A DNA stretch of 64,000 bases from Hemileia vastatrix (lineage: Eukaryota > Basidiomycota > Pucciniomycetes > Pucciniales > Zaghouaniaceae). This document shows positions 23,377 through 34,454 of the stretch, one piece after another (position 1 is the first letter of the stretch; each line of letters starts with the position of its first letter). The position numbers and the translations under genes are program-made. The stretch covers positions 33,617,501 through 33,681,500 of the forward strand of contig JASXTE010000005.1 in the NCBI GenBank assembly GCA_030280995.1. Direction: 5' to 3'. The notes beneath the pieces were generated by a model, which had not been told where the DNA came from, ran no database searches, and worked only from the letters and a program-made list of their open reading frames with translations.

Positions 23377-24303
23377 ATGAACTGCCCCACTCCCACACCT
23401 ACGCCTCCACACCCTAAAGCAGATGGGGGAATGATCACACGACAGTTTTCACAAACTTGCAAGGCTTGTGAAAGCATGGAGTATTTCTGTGTCGAAAGTA
23501 TGGCGACTTGAGGCCCTCGCCAGAAATGCGAGGTTTGCCGTTGGCGACGAGTGGCGTGCGATGCGTTGACGAAGAACGCAAAAATCGAAAAGCGATTTAC
23601 CAAGACTAAGTTTTGGGTAATTCCTAAAACCAAAGAGGTGGTCAAAGACATTTGGGATGTCTCGATTGAAGATGAACAATTGGTGGGGGAAAATGATAAG
23701 GAATTAAACAATGAGATCTCAACCTGGGTAACCCAGGCCACGAGTTCGAAGCGAGGTGTCGAGGAAGAGGTCGATGAGTTGGTGGAGGAAGATGAAGATG
23801 AAGTCCCTGTTCCAGGGCGGGCACCCAAGAAACAACGGGTGGTCATCGAGGACGACAAGGAAGAGAGAGAGGTAGAGGTCGAAGTGGCGCCAAGGTTATT
23901 TTTAGAGCCTGACCCCATCTTCGAGGTATGTTTTAATTGTTTATTTTAAGGATGAAGTTACTGATGAGTTTTGTTTTAGACATCGAATAACCTTGAAGAG
24001 CCAATTGGGGAGCCTGCGCCAATTATACCAACTGAGGCAAACCCTCCGGCCACGGAAGTAGTTGAAGAGCCTGAAGACACCCTGGACCAGGTGTGGTCGA
24101 AGAAACCTTGTCAAGGTCGACGAGTAAGGTTCGCGGAAGAATTATGTGGGGAGGTCGACACAATTATCGACGCTGCTTCCTTCAACGTGGCAGAGGAGCT
24201 CTTGGAGATGGGAGAGGTGGTTCTGGTAGGAGAGGAGGAGGTATTTGAGAAATGCAGGAAGGAGATAAGGGTAGTTTTGGAGAAAATGAAAAGATTGGTT
24301 TGA
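23377..24303 (+). CDS. Antisense six-cysteine (Zn2Cys6-spaced) gene of element Q, spliced
   Basis: Exon 1 is 23377-23925, intron 23926-23979 (GTATGT...TTTTAG, 54 nt, branch-like ACTGATG), exon 2 23980-24303. Together they make 290 codons in frame, with one TGA at 23509-23511 that reads as a decayed CGA. Residues about 26-60 hold TCKACESMEYFC followed by KCEVCRWRRVAC, i.e. CX2CX6C-X12-CX2CX6C, the spacing of the fungal Zn2Cys6 cluster, with the basic residues in the second half. The rest is very acidic, with a basic PKKQR patch and later QGRRVRFAEE. It converges on pol, whose stop is at about 24550. A DNA- or RNA-binding regulator is plausible but unproven; a zinc-stabilised structural role is the alternative. 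Confidence 0.75.
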
Positions 24304-24549
24304 GAGAAATTAAAAGAAAAGATTTGAAATGAAAAGGAGATGTAAAGAAGTAGAAAAAAAATTTGTATTTTAGTTTTATTTTATTTTTTTATCGTAGGTG
24401 AATGTTATTAATTTTATAAGATTTGGGAGAGAGAGAAAAAAAAAAAAGAAGAGAGAAAAAAGAAAACAAGGCTAAGAAATTTAAGAGGTGTTTTTAGATT
24501 TTAAAGAAAGAAAGAAAAAGAAAAGAAAATTTTAAAATAAAGAAATTTT
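24304..24549. other. Convergent intergenic region of Q
   Basis: Purine-rich on plus (long A/G runs), between the 3' ends of the antisense gene and pol. It may contain both polyadenylation signals. No open frame. Confidence 0.5.
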
Positions 24550-27500
24550 TTAAGGTTTTGGTTTTAAAGGATATTTCAAATGAAAAGATTTTAGGAGTTC
24601 AGGAGCGTTAGAAACATTGATGGCTGGTTCCCAGGATGTTTTGTCTGAGTCATTGAGGAAGCCTTCCCATTCCAAGAGGTATTGAAGTTTCCCCTTGCGT
24701 ATTCTTGAATCAAGGATACGACTTACTTCCCACTCTAAAAGATCTTCTACTTTGACCGGTTCCGGAGGGGGTTGGTTCTTGCCCGGGTATATTTCTCGAG
24801 CCAGTTCCAGGAGAGATACAGGGAAAACAGGGTGAATCGCCTGCCATTTAGGAGGTAACTTGAGTTGAAATGCAGTTTTAGAGACTTCAGAGTCGATTTC
24901 AAATGGTCCCAAGCGCTTTCAGCCAGTTTCTTTGATGGTCTTGTTGTTCGAATGTTTTGTGCGTCAAGCCATACTTTGTCGCCTGGTTTAAAGGAAGGAG
25001 CAGATTGTCGATGTTTGTCGGCCTGTTCCTTGTATCTTTGAATCGCTGATTCCAAATTTGTTTTAAGTTCTTCTTGGAGTCGTGATATAGTTCGAAGATA
25101 ATGTTCCGCAGGATGATTAGTTCCTACATGGATTGAGTTGAATCAAGGATGTCGTCCATAAATGGTTTCGAAGGGAGATTGTCGTGTCGAAGAATGAGTC
25201 GAGTTAATATAAGAAAATTCGGCCAATGGTAACCATGTGGTCCCATTGTCTTGTTGGTAACTGACATACATTCGAAGATATTGTTTGAGGATTTGGTTAA
25301 CTCTTTCTGTTTGACCATCGGTTTCAGGGTGATAGGCTGTGGAGAGATTCCTCCTGATATTGAGTTGTCAACACAGTTGGGTCCAGAATGTGGATACAAA
25401 CAATGAGCCTCAATCTGAAATAATATCATTCGGTAAGCCGTGTTTAGAAAATACATATTCTAGAAACAATTTTGACAAATCTTCTGCTGTAGCAGTAGTA
25501 GTGGTTTCAATAAAAATAGACATTTTTGAAAATCTATCTACTATTACTAATATAGCATCAAAATCATTAGAAATAGGAAGTTGAGAAATGAAATCCATCA
25601 ATAATGATTCCCAAGGTTTAGAGGGAATAGGAAGTGGTTGAAGCAACCCATGCTTCCAGTGACGGGGAGCCTTATTCCTATTACATTTGTAACAAGCTTT
25701 TATATAGGCCTTGACTTCCCTGGTCATACCTGGCCAGAAGAAATCCCTTGCTATTAACTGGTAGGTTTTATCAACCCCAAAATGACCAGCTAATGGAGAA
25801 TCATGTCGACTGTTGAAAATCCATAATTTTATCTCATTGTTGTTGGGTATGACTACTCTACCTTCAAAGACAAATAGACCTGATTCAATACTAAATCTTT
25901 TGGCCCCTTGCTTCGAGAGTATTTTGTCTTTTAACCCTAAACAATATTCGTCCTTCGACTGAGCTTCGAGGATGTTGGATAGTGGATTTCAAAAAGATTG
26001 AATTGTCATCGAATTAAGTTGATGAGTCGTTAACATTGATTTGTTGAAGATTGATTGCACATTTTCTGGGTTCTTGTCAGCAAATGCGTCCCCCCGCTGT
26101 GGGTAAACGTCGTCCCGACGTGACAAGATATCTGGGACAATGCAGTTTTTTCCTGGGTGATAGGAAATAGAGAAAGAAAATTCAGACAAAAATGAAGCCC
26201 ATCTGGCTTGACGCCTGGTTAACACTTTAGAAGACATGAAGTATTTCAAAGCATTATGATCTGTTAAGATTTGAAAAGGACTATCTAGGCTGAGAAGAAA
26301 AGAACGCCATTTTTTAAGACAATGGATAATAGCTAAAAGCTCTTTGTCATGAATTTCATAATTTAATTCTGTGGCTATGAGTTTGCGTGACTCAAAAGCA
26401 ACAGGATGAAACAAATTTGTTTCAGGATTTAATTGGGAGATGACCCCTGCAATAGCATAATCGCTCGCATCCGTCTCAACTATTGTCGAGGAAGAAGGAT
26501 CAAAATGTCAAAGAATTGGGGCTGTGGTGAACGCCGTTTTTAGTGCTTCGAATTCCTTTCGTGCTGTAGAAGTGAAAACAAAAGGAATGTCTTTTCTAAG
26601 AAGAGAAGTAAGATTGGAAATAGTTTTAGTGTAATCTTTAATAAATCTTCTATAGAAGTTTGCAAAACCCAAAAATCCTTGGAGTGATTTAATGTTTTTG
26701 GGCTCAGGCCATTCCAGGATTTTCTGGACTTTTTTGTCATCCATGACTAAAACGTCAGTGAACAACGTAAAACCCAAAAAATCAATTGATTTGAGGTGGA
26801 ATTTGCATTTATTATGCTTGGCATAGAGACCATGATCTCGAAGACGATTTAGGACCTGTCAAACATGATGAATATGTTCATCTAGTGTTTTCGAGAATAT
26901 TAAAATATCATCTAAATAGACGACTACGAATTGTTCAACAACATCTTGAAAGATGTCATTAACAAAAGTTTGAAAAGTTGAAGGTGCGTTACACAATCCA
27001 AAAGGCATAACTAAATATTCAAAACTACCAAATCTAGTGCGCATTGCAGTCAGTGGTTCATGACCTTCTGCAATGCGAATCAGATTGTAAGCGCCTCTAA
27101 GATCAATTTTAGAAAAGAAATTAGCACCATTGAAAAGGGTAAGAAGTAATGACATAGGAGGAACAGGATATGCATTCTTCTTAGTGACTGTGTTGAGCTT
27201 TCTATAGTCAACACACCACCTAAGACTAACGTCCTTCTTTTTTACAAAAAGGACAGGGGAGCCAGTTGGAGATTTACTGGCTCTGATGAAAAGTTTGGCT
27301 ACATTCTCTGCAATGTAGTCTCGAAGAACTTGAGATTCATCCTTCGATAAAGAATAGACAGGACCTGTCGGAGGTACTGGGCCTATTAACTCTATTTGAT
27401 GATTGTAGGGTCGTTGAGGTGGTAACTTATCAGCCTTACGGATTGAGAAAACATCGAGGAAATTGTGGTAGATTTCCGGTAGAGTTGATTTAATGGCTTC

Positions 27501-28181
27501 AACGTTGATTTTGTTGTCCTCTCCATCTTCAAGAGAATCTGTCGAGGGGATACCTGTATTGAGAGAGCAGAATTTGATTACTTGGAGGCAATTTAAATCC
27601 TCTTCGAGTGAAGTCATCGAGCTATAAGGGTTAGCCAATTGCTCATTTAAAGAAGGATCAGATGCTTGCAAGTCATCTGGCAGAGACTTTTCCTCTAGCA
27701 GGACGTTGTCAGGCGGGTTGTTTAACTCCCTATTGACCTGCATTGAAGAATCAGAAATATATTTAGATCGTGGGGTGATCAATCCCCTAGTCCAATCAAT
27801 TTCGGGATTCCAATGCGTTAAAAAGTCATGGCCAAGAATGGTATCGTCCATCCTTGGGGCGTCCAAGACTGATAATTCCCACTTGAAGGGGGGGAAGTTT
27901 GGAAAGTTGAAAACCCATAAAACTTTCTTACTTACCCAATATTTGGGTTCCTCTGATTCGACCAAATAGATTGGAGTTCGATCGATATCTGTAAATGTTA
28001 GTTGAAGCTTCTCGGCAAAAGATAAACTAACAAAAGAAATTGAAGCTCCAGAGTCTATAAGACAACTGAAGGGGATATCCTCCTTAAAAAGAATGAATCT
28101 CAAGCGGTTTAAAGCAACTCCAGTCCTTAAGACATGGAGGTTCTGTGCACTGGGAGAGATAAGATAGTTTGCTTTGCACAC
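24550..28181 (-). pseudogene. pol: Pol of element Q: protease, RT, RNase H, integrase, chromodomain
   Basis: One frame is open from 28181 down to 25143 except six TGA codons (at 26859, 26508, 25989, 25410, 25368 and 25143), each where Arg (CGA) is expected. A one-base loss near 24915 then shifts the frame. Order: retropepsin (CLIDSGASISFVS), RT (YLDDILIFSKT), RNase H, integrase zinc domain (SPLAGHFGVDKT, CYKCNRNKAPRH), catalytic core ([30 protein letters not shown]), and a C-terminal chromodomain (WEVSRILDSR, YLLEWEGF, TSWEPA). A chromovirus of a type I associate with basidiomycetes, especially rusts. Read through the TGAs, it would be close to intact. Confidence 0.9.
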
Positions 28182-28195
28182 AAGTAAACTATCTA

Positions 28196-29383
28196 CTAGT
28201 TTTTTGACTTTGAACTAGTACCTTCTCTTTCCTTCAACTTTACACAGTCTTCCAACTTGTGCTTACCCCCACAATACATACATAACCCATTATCTGCTCG
28301 TCTCTTCCTCTCAGCTTCTTTAAGTTCCCCTTTAGGATTCAGTACTTTGCTGATATTGCCTAGGGTCCAGCCTTTTGGTCAAGGTTTATCCTTTCCCTTA
28401 TTGGGTTTGGATTGAGTCGAGGAGGATTGATTTGGTCGTGGGTGTGAAGAAGGTCCCGATTTAAAATTTAGGCCTTGAGATTTGTTGGCATATCGACGAT
28501 GTTGAAGTCATCCTTGATAAACGCCATCAAGTTCGAGGGTTCGATCCATTAAATCCGTTAAAGTAGTCATCTTCTGACCGTGAAGATTTAATTGATCTAA
28601 AATCATCAAAGGAAGTCCTTTCTTAAAATGATACTTAAGGGCAGCATCATTCCAACCTACTCAAGTTTGAAGTGCTCTGAAGTTCGAGATATATTCAGAG
28701 ACTTTACTATTATCACTCATGCGAAGAAAATCAAGTTCAATTTCCGCGTTGTCCGTTTCATTAGGGTCCCCAAACAACGTAAAAAGTTGGTCTTCGAACT
28801 TTTCCCAATTATTGATAAGTAAGTGGGTTTCTGTCGAAGAAAGCATGAGTAGATAAGGTTTGAACCATCTTGCTGCTTTCCTGGCTAGGAATGAAGAAGC
28901 GTAAACAACCTTTGATCGGTCGCTGTTAAAGATTCGAGGGTCATTATGGAACAGTAGCTTGCAGGTTTGCAAGAAGGGTCACAATCTGTCGGGGTGATCT
29001 CCGTCAAATTTGTCAGGACATTTCATAGAAGGAGTTTTGACCTTAGATCCCTCTGAAGACGTTGGATTTGAAAGGGTTTTCATGAAAAGTCTCATGAAAT
29101 CTTCTAGAGAGTTAGATGGTCCAGGTTCTGAGAATTGGCCAGAAGGGTTATTGGCAGGGGCGGATGGTGCCTCGTGCATTGTATCCTCTCCTTCTTATTC
29201 ATCACTAGAATCCTCAAAATCTTGTGGAATGTCTTCTACAGATTGAACTGAATGTTGCCGTTCCCTAAAGTTGAGTGGTTCCAAAGAGTGAGTGCAAGAA
29301 ACAGACCTTGTGGCTGTTGGACTGCCTCTAGCGCGAGCTCTAGTAGTAGCGCCCGTAGGAGGAGTGCGTTGAACAGGTGCCAT
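28196..29383 (-). pseudogene. gag: Gag of element Q
   Basis: Starts MAPVQRTPP at 29383 and ends with a Lys/Ser tail at 28196. Interruptions are one TAA at 29180-29182 and four TGA codons (28979, 28661, 28508, 28379), the TGAs again at expected CGA codons. Order: Arg/Thr-rich N-terminus, acidic linker, capsid (TPSMKCPDKFDGD, LLFHNDPRIF, QLFTLFGDPNE, LDFLRMS), and a zinc knuckle CMYCGGKHKLEDC, one residue shorter than the usual CX2CX4HX4C. Gag and pol are separate frames with a short gap. Confidence 0.85.
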
Positions 29384-29453
29384 TTAAATTTTAGAAACAC
29401 CTAAAAGGACGTAGTAGTGCAAAGAATGAGAACTACGGAGAATTAAATTATAC

Positions 29454-29988
29454 TGTCACCGGACGACCTACGCACAAGGTCGAGGATGTTCCTGAAAGTA
29501 AGATGAGGGATTTAGAAACTTTTTTGAAGCACAGAGGAATGATTCAAGGAAATGATTCAAAGGTCACTCGAAGTAATCGCTACAGGTTCGAGGTTCGTTC
29601 AAGAAGAATTATAGACTAGTTTTCAATGGTAATAGTAATTCTTAAAATCTCAGGAAGGGTTGGAAACAACCCTCTTTGCTAAATATACGTCCATGCTCAA
29701 TTTAACCCTTTTTTAATTAATTAACAAAACTTTAATGAAAACTACTACTGTACTATTTCGTTAATCCTAGCGCTGTGCGTTGCTTATTGAAAAGGACTAA
29801 GGTACCCTATTGGGAGATTGACTAATTTAGATTTAGAGTTTAGGCTAGCGCAGTTAAATAGTAAGTACACAAAGGAAAATCGCAGTTGCTATGGAGAATT
29901 GCTTTCTGCGCTTTGAGTATAGATTTAGGACTCGATATTATTGATTTAATGAGCTGATTTTGCCTTGAGTGTCACGTGGCACGTGACA
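29454..29988 (-). repeat. Right LTR of Q (5' LTR relative to pol), with internal deletion
   Basis: 535 bp. Lacks 237 bp found in the left LTR (junction at GGTTGGAAAC/AACCCTC near 29665). Ends ACGTGACA followed by the target duplication. Confidence 0.95.
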
Positions 29989-32872
29989 GTGTGTTATGGT
30001 TTGGGTGATATTATGGGTGGTTATGATGAGAGGGAACTCCATACGGATTCAAGGCCTCTCACAACTTTTGAGACTCCTTTGGGAAGATTTCAGCTCACTA
30101 GGTTGCCTCAAGAAGCTACCAATTCGGTGGCAGTTTATCAAGCACAGATGGCTTGGATTTTGCAGGATGAGGTTCCTACTCATGCTGGTATTTTTATTGA
30201 TGATGGTGGAATTAAAGGACCATCCACTGATTATGGTAATGAGGTGTTATCGGAGAACCCTGGAATAAGGAGGTTTGTGTGGGAATATGCAATAACTCTA
30301 GAGAGAGTGTTGTTCAGGATTGAAGAGGCTGGTTTGACCATTTCAGGGTCTAAATTCTGTTGTTGTGTTCCTGCTTTGGAAATTCTGGGTCATGTGGTAT
30401 GTAAAGAGGGAAGAATTATGGTAAAGAAGAAGATTAATAAAATTCAGGCATGGCCAAGGCCTAAAAATACTACTGAAGTCAGAGGATTTTTGGGTGTATT
30501 TGTATATGTCAGGATTTTCATTAAGGATTTTTCGTTGTTGGCTTTACCTTTAAGAAGGTTGACCAGAAAAGAGGCAGATTGGGAATGGACGGAAGAGTGT
30601 GAAGAGGCTTTTCAGAAGCTGAAAAAGGTTGTTGGTGAAGATGTTGTTCTTCACAAGTTGGATTATGGTGTTGGTGCTGGAAATATTTATCTGGCAGTGG
30701 ACTCAAGCTATATTGCTGCTGGTGCTGTTTTGTCTCAGGAGGATAAGACTGGTAGGGTTAGGCCAGTAAGGTATGAGTCTGTGGTATTTAATGAGGTGGA
30801 ATCTAGGTATTCTCAACCTAAGTTGGAATTGTGTGGCGTAGCTTAAGTTTTAAAGAAGCTACAGACGGTTTTGTGGGGGCAGCATTTTGAGCTGCAGGTG
30901 GATGCAAAATCTTTGGTTCAGATGATCAATACACCTAGTCTTCCAAATGCTCCAATGACTAGGTGGGTGGCATTTATTCAACATTTTTCTTTTGACCTGG
31001 TACACAAACCAGGTAAAACTTTTACTATGCCTGATGGATTATCAAGGAGGCCACCTACAGATGAGGATTCTGATTCTGAAGAGTTTGACGAAGATGTTCC
31101 AGTGATTAGGGCCAGCACAAAGGGTGCTGAGGGTTTTTCTTTCCTCCCCCATGAGGCTAAACTGGATGATTGTTCTGACCTCCCCCAAGAGGCTAAACTG
31201 GCTGGATCTGATCTTGATTCTGGTGATCAGGATGTTCTTGTTGATGAAGATGGAGTTGTTGTTTGGGACAGCTCAAAATTGGAAAAGGGTGTTTTTGTTA
31301 GTGAACTGGATTCTCACAAGGTTCAGTGGAAAGAGAAGGACGTGCCAAAATTTAAGGATTGGTGTCCTGGTTGGGCTGCTCAATTGGCTCATGTTCACAC
31401 TGGTGATTTTGATGACAGAGTTGTACCCTTGGATGTTGTTTTGTTGGATTTTGTAGATGAGACCTGGGGTCAATCTGGGTTTTATTTTATTTTGGTGGAA
31501 TATCTGTTGACCTTGGAGAGGCCAGATAGTTGTGATGATGATACTTGGTTGGCAATCAAGAAGAAGAGTCCTGGATTTTATGTGTCAGGAAGGCGCTTGA
31601 TGAGAAGGAGACATCCTAATCCTCAAGTGGTGGTGACTCAGAAGAAGGGTCAAGAATTGGTTTTGAAGTCTTTGCATGAAGACCTTGGTCATAGAGGCTT
31701 TGGGGAGACTTATAGAAGAGTAGCGGACAGATTTTGGTGGCCGGGTATGAAGTTGGCTGTGCAGGGTTGGGTTCAATCTTGTGAAGAATGTCAAAGAAGA
31801 AGTCACTTGAAACCTAAAGAGGTGGGCCTTGCTACTGGTGAATCAACTGTTTTTGGAAAGGTCAGTCTGGATGCTGTCCATATTAAAGAGGGCAGGTATA
31901 AATACTTGATTGTTGCTAGGGATGATTTGTCTGGTTGGGTTGGGGCAGTGACTCTGGTTAATTTGACTGCCAAGAATGTGGCAGAGTTTTTGAAGAAGGA
32001 GTGTATTTATAGGTATGGGTTGATGAAGTTGGTCACTGTTGATGGTGGGCCAGAGTTTGGTGCCGAATTTAAAGAAGCTGTGGCTAGTGTTGGTTCTAGG
32101 GTTAGAGTGGCTACACCGTATTATCCTGAAGCTGAAGGCATGGTTGAAAGAGGCCATCAAGTTATCAAGAATGCTTTAGTGAATATGTGTGGAGATAGTG
32201 CCGAAAAGTGGAGGCATTATTTACCCTTGGTTTTATTTGCAGATAGGGTCACTGTGAAGAGGACAACTGGCTATTCTCCTTATGAGCTAATGTTTGGTCA
32301 AAAAGCCGTTCTACCAGTGGACTTGGAAGCTGTCTCTTATCTTGGAATTGATTGGGATGACGTGCAATCAACAGAAGATTTGCTCTGTGCCAGGATGCAA
32401 CAGTTGGAATGTAGAGAGGAATGTCAAGAGAAGGCATACTCTAGAATGACGAAGATTAGGAATCAATCAGTCAGATACTGGGACAAGAAGTTGGCTCATA
32501 GACTCAGGAATCCTTTGAAACCTGGTTGTTTGGTTTTGGTGTATAATAGAAGTTTGGAGAGTCAGTGGGGGAAAATGTTTGCTGACAGATGGAATGGACC
32601 TTACAGAGTCAGATCTCAGGCGTCTGGAGGTTCTTATGTTTTGGAAGAGTTGGATGGTGCAGTCCTAAAAAAACGGGTGGCTGCAGACCAAGTGAAGAGG
32701 TTTTATCCCAGAGGCACTAGGCATGAAGAAGATTGACTCTGCAATGAGGATAAACTACGGACCATTCTTTAATTTTGGTTTTTTTGTGGTGATACTATGC
32801 ATCTGTTTGTTGGAAACTTTTGTTAGAGGGTACCCATGGGTGGGGCTTCTAGATTTGATCTTGGCAAGTGTA

Positions 32873-32913
32873 GGGGTGACTGATGAACTGGCTGCTCTAT
32901 CAACAGTTACCCC
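32873..32913 (+). other. Hairpin H1 of P1
   Basis: GGGGTGACTG pairs with CAGTTACCCC (10 bp, one G-T). The loop contains GATGAACTGGCTGCTCT. Confidence 0.6.
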
Positions 32914-33132
32914 AGATTTTCTGTTTCCAACCCTTTCTCTTAATTTGGTTGAACCCTAGTATTGGTTTTTTTTCACAGGTTTTAGTCCTCTATGACTTTA
33001 AACTGGAAATTCCTTTGGTTTTCATGTGCTGGTCTCTTCACTCTTATTGGTTTTGGTTTTTTTGTGTTGGACGTTGTGTTTTTGTTAGAAGGTACCCAGG
33101 GGGGGCTTCTAGATTTTATTTTGGCAAGTGTG

Positions 33133-33174
33133 GGGGTAACTGATGAGCTGGCTGATCTGTAGAACAGTTACCCC
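33133..33174 (+). other. Hairpin H2 of P1
   Basis: GGGGTAACTG pairs perfectly with CAGTTACCCC (10 bp). The loop contains GATGAGCTGGCTGATCT, close to H1. P2 has a counterpart at 50455-50496. Confidence 0.65.
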
Positions 33175-33313
33175 AGAATGTCTGTCTCAAGTCTTTTGTT
33201 TTTCCTAGTTGAATTCTAGTTCTGTTGTTTATTATTCAGGTTTTAAGTCCGCTATGACTTTAAACTGGTTTGGGACTGGCTTCTTTATCTTTGGTTCTTT
33301 CAGATTGGTGGTG

Positions 33314-33369
33314 GATCACTGGTGGTCTCCCGTCATTTTTACTTATTGGAGGGAGCCCACCCAGTGATC
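33314..33369 (+). other. Long hairpin of P1
   Basis: GATCACTGG pairs with CCAGTGATC, and inner TGG...CTCCC pairs with GGGAG...CCA around an AT-rich loop. P2 keeps the structure near 50260-50315. Confidence 0.55.
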
Positions 33370-33545
33370 ATTTCTATGGACCAGACTTTCCCTTATTGGA
33401 CCATCTATGGAGCTGGACTTTCTTTGAGTTGGCAGTTATGTTTTTGCTAGATAGTAGTTTTAGACTATTTTATTTTTTCTCTTTTTTTCTTTTAATTTTT
33501 TTAAGAGGGTTGTTAAAATTATAAAATCAAAAATATAGGGTGTTA

Positions 33546-33614
33546 CCACATCAGGGTCACCTGGATGTGGGCAAGCATTGGTGGGGAAAGGCTCATCAAT
33601 TGGCCGGGCAATGC
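33546..33614 (+). other. Hairpin pair H4 of P1
   Basis: Two adjacent stems. CCACATC/GATGTGG (33546-33552 and 33564-33570) encloses AGG/CCT. GCATTG/CAATGC (33575-33580 and 33609-33614) encloses a loop with CTCATCAATTGGC. Confidence 0.6.
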
Positions 33615-33740
33615 TATTTTATTTTTATATATTATTTATTTCATGTGTTTCTGTGTTTTATTATTTTTTATTATTTTCTGAATTTCTAAATTTTTTGAAT
33701 TTTGTTTTCTGTTAAACATTTAAAAGAATTAATTGTGTAT

Positions 33741-33810
33741 CCACATCAAGGTGCACTTGGATGTGGGTAAGGTATCAGGGGATCAGCTCATCAATTGGCT
33801 GGGGGATACC
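33741..33810 (+). other. Hairpin pair H5 of P1, covarying with H4
   Basis: Same layout as H4. The first stem CCACATC/GATGTGG is kept but the inner pair is AAG/CTT instead of AGG/CCT. The second stem is GGTATC/GATACC (33771-33776 and 33805-33810) instead of GCATTG/CAATGC, while the loop keeps CTCATCAATTGGC. Confidence 0.65.
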
Positions 33811-33885
33811 ATTTGTATTATTTTTTATATTTTATTTTATTTTATTTATTTTATTTTATTTCATTTTAGTTATTAATTTTTAATT

Positions 33886-34320
33886 TTAGTATATTAGTAG
33901 ATACAAAACAAAACCAAAAAAAAAAAAAAAATTCTGAAATTTTAGCAGTGATAAAGCAGTTTCTTGAGAAGCTAAGGCTGCTCTTTTTGGAAGAGTGTGG
34001 GAAGCTGAGCTTCTGGATCTTCTGGAAGGAGCTGAAGATAGAGAGGAAGAGGATGGACCAAGTTCTGGAGACCTGGTAGGGGATCTGGAGATGTACTTGT
34101 GAGAAGGAGAAGGAAGAAGAATAGGATAGTGGGAATCTCTGTCACATTTCTTTTTTATGGAATAGCAAGAGTCACAAGCCCTGTTGTAGAATTTGGCTTC
34201 TGGATTTGGAAGAGTGAATGTGCAAGGTCTGCACATGTGGATGCACTGTTTGCAAGCATAGTCCCTTGGAGCAGTGAAGCAAGGAAGAGTAGAGGAGTCA
34301 ACAGCAGGGGATCCAGACAT
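33886..34320 (-). pseudogene. Antisense accessory gene A2 of P1, 3'-truncated
   Basis: 144-residue frame opposite to pol, starting MSGSPAVDSS. Residues about 22-60 read ACKQCIHMCRPC then ACDSCYSIKKKC, i.e. CX2CX6C-X15-CX2CX6C, matching the Zn2Cys6 spacing with a basic KKK just before the last Cys. A Ser/Pro-rich stretch follows (SPTRSPELGPSSSS). P2 has the orthologue at 46934-47386. In P1 the sequence breaks at QETAL and runs into a poly-Phe tail, because about 1.2 kb present in P2 (including A3) is deleted here. Function unknown; see the Q antisense gene for the shared pattern. Confidence 0.65.
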
Positions 34321-34454
34321 GATTTGTGGTGTGAAAGGTGATGAAAAGGATAAGAGAAGATTTTGTCAGTGATGAGTAGAAGATGAAGTGAAGGTGGACG
34401 CTCCGTGGGTCTAGCTGTGTGTGTATTGCATGAAATTGGCTGGGTCAGATTCAT

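Larger units (their letters stand above)
22495..29988 (-). mobile_element. Element Q: 7.5 kb Ty3/gypsy element with an antisense gene
   Basis: TGTCAC...GTGACA ends and a perfect 5-bp target duplication GTGTG (22490-22494 and 29989-29993) inside the P1 RT gene. P2 shows the empty site AAGGGTGTGTTATGG. Gag and pol read on minus; one spliced gene reads on plus next to the left LTR. Q keeps many CpG (TCGA) sites, unlike M, N and P. Nearly all its coding damage is CGA to TGA. Confidence 0.97.
21698..32736 (+). pseudogene. pol: P1 pol: RT, RNase H, integrase, split by element Q
   Basis: Coding parts are 21698-22494 and 29994-32736. The first part ends in RT (VFCVKRQNGKLRVVHDLRALNR); after Q it resumes with YGLGDIMGGYDERE, the RT catalytic box FIDDGG, and RNase H. 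TAA at 30844-30846 replaces Lys of P2. Integrase follows: zinc domain (LHEDLGHRGF, CEECQRR), catalytic residues in VSLDAVH, VTVDGGPEF and YYPEAEGMVERG, then the WNGPYRVRS C-terminal domain. No chromodomain. Polymerase and integrase copy the RNA and insert the cDNA; this copy is disrupted by Q and by the stop. Confidence 0.9.
32737..33313 (+). other. P1 3' untranslated region, first part
   Basis: After the pol stop there is no plausible coding frame. It holds two copies of a block with GGTACCC, GGGGCTTCTAGATTT, GGCAAGTGT and a hairpin, plus two copies of the AGTCCTCTATGACTTTAAACT motif. Confidence 0.6.

Noticed and set aside
33133..33174. CTGATGAG...GAA in hairpin H2 looked like a hammerhead ribozyme core
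   Set aside because: The CTG belongs to the stem, no second helix and GAAA fit, and H3 has TTGATGGG at the same place, so the core is not conserved.
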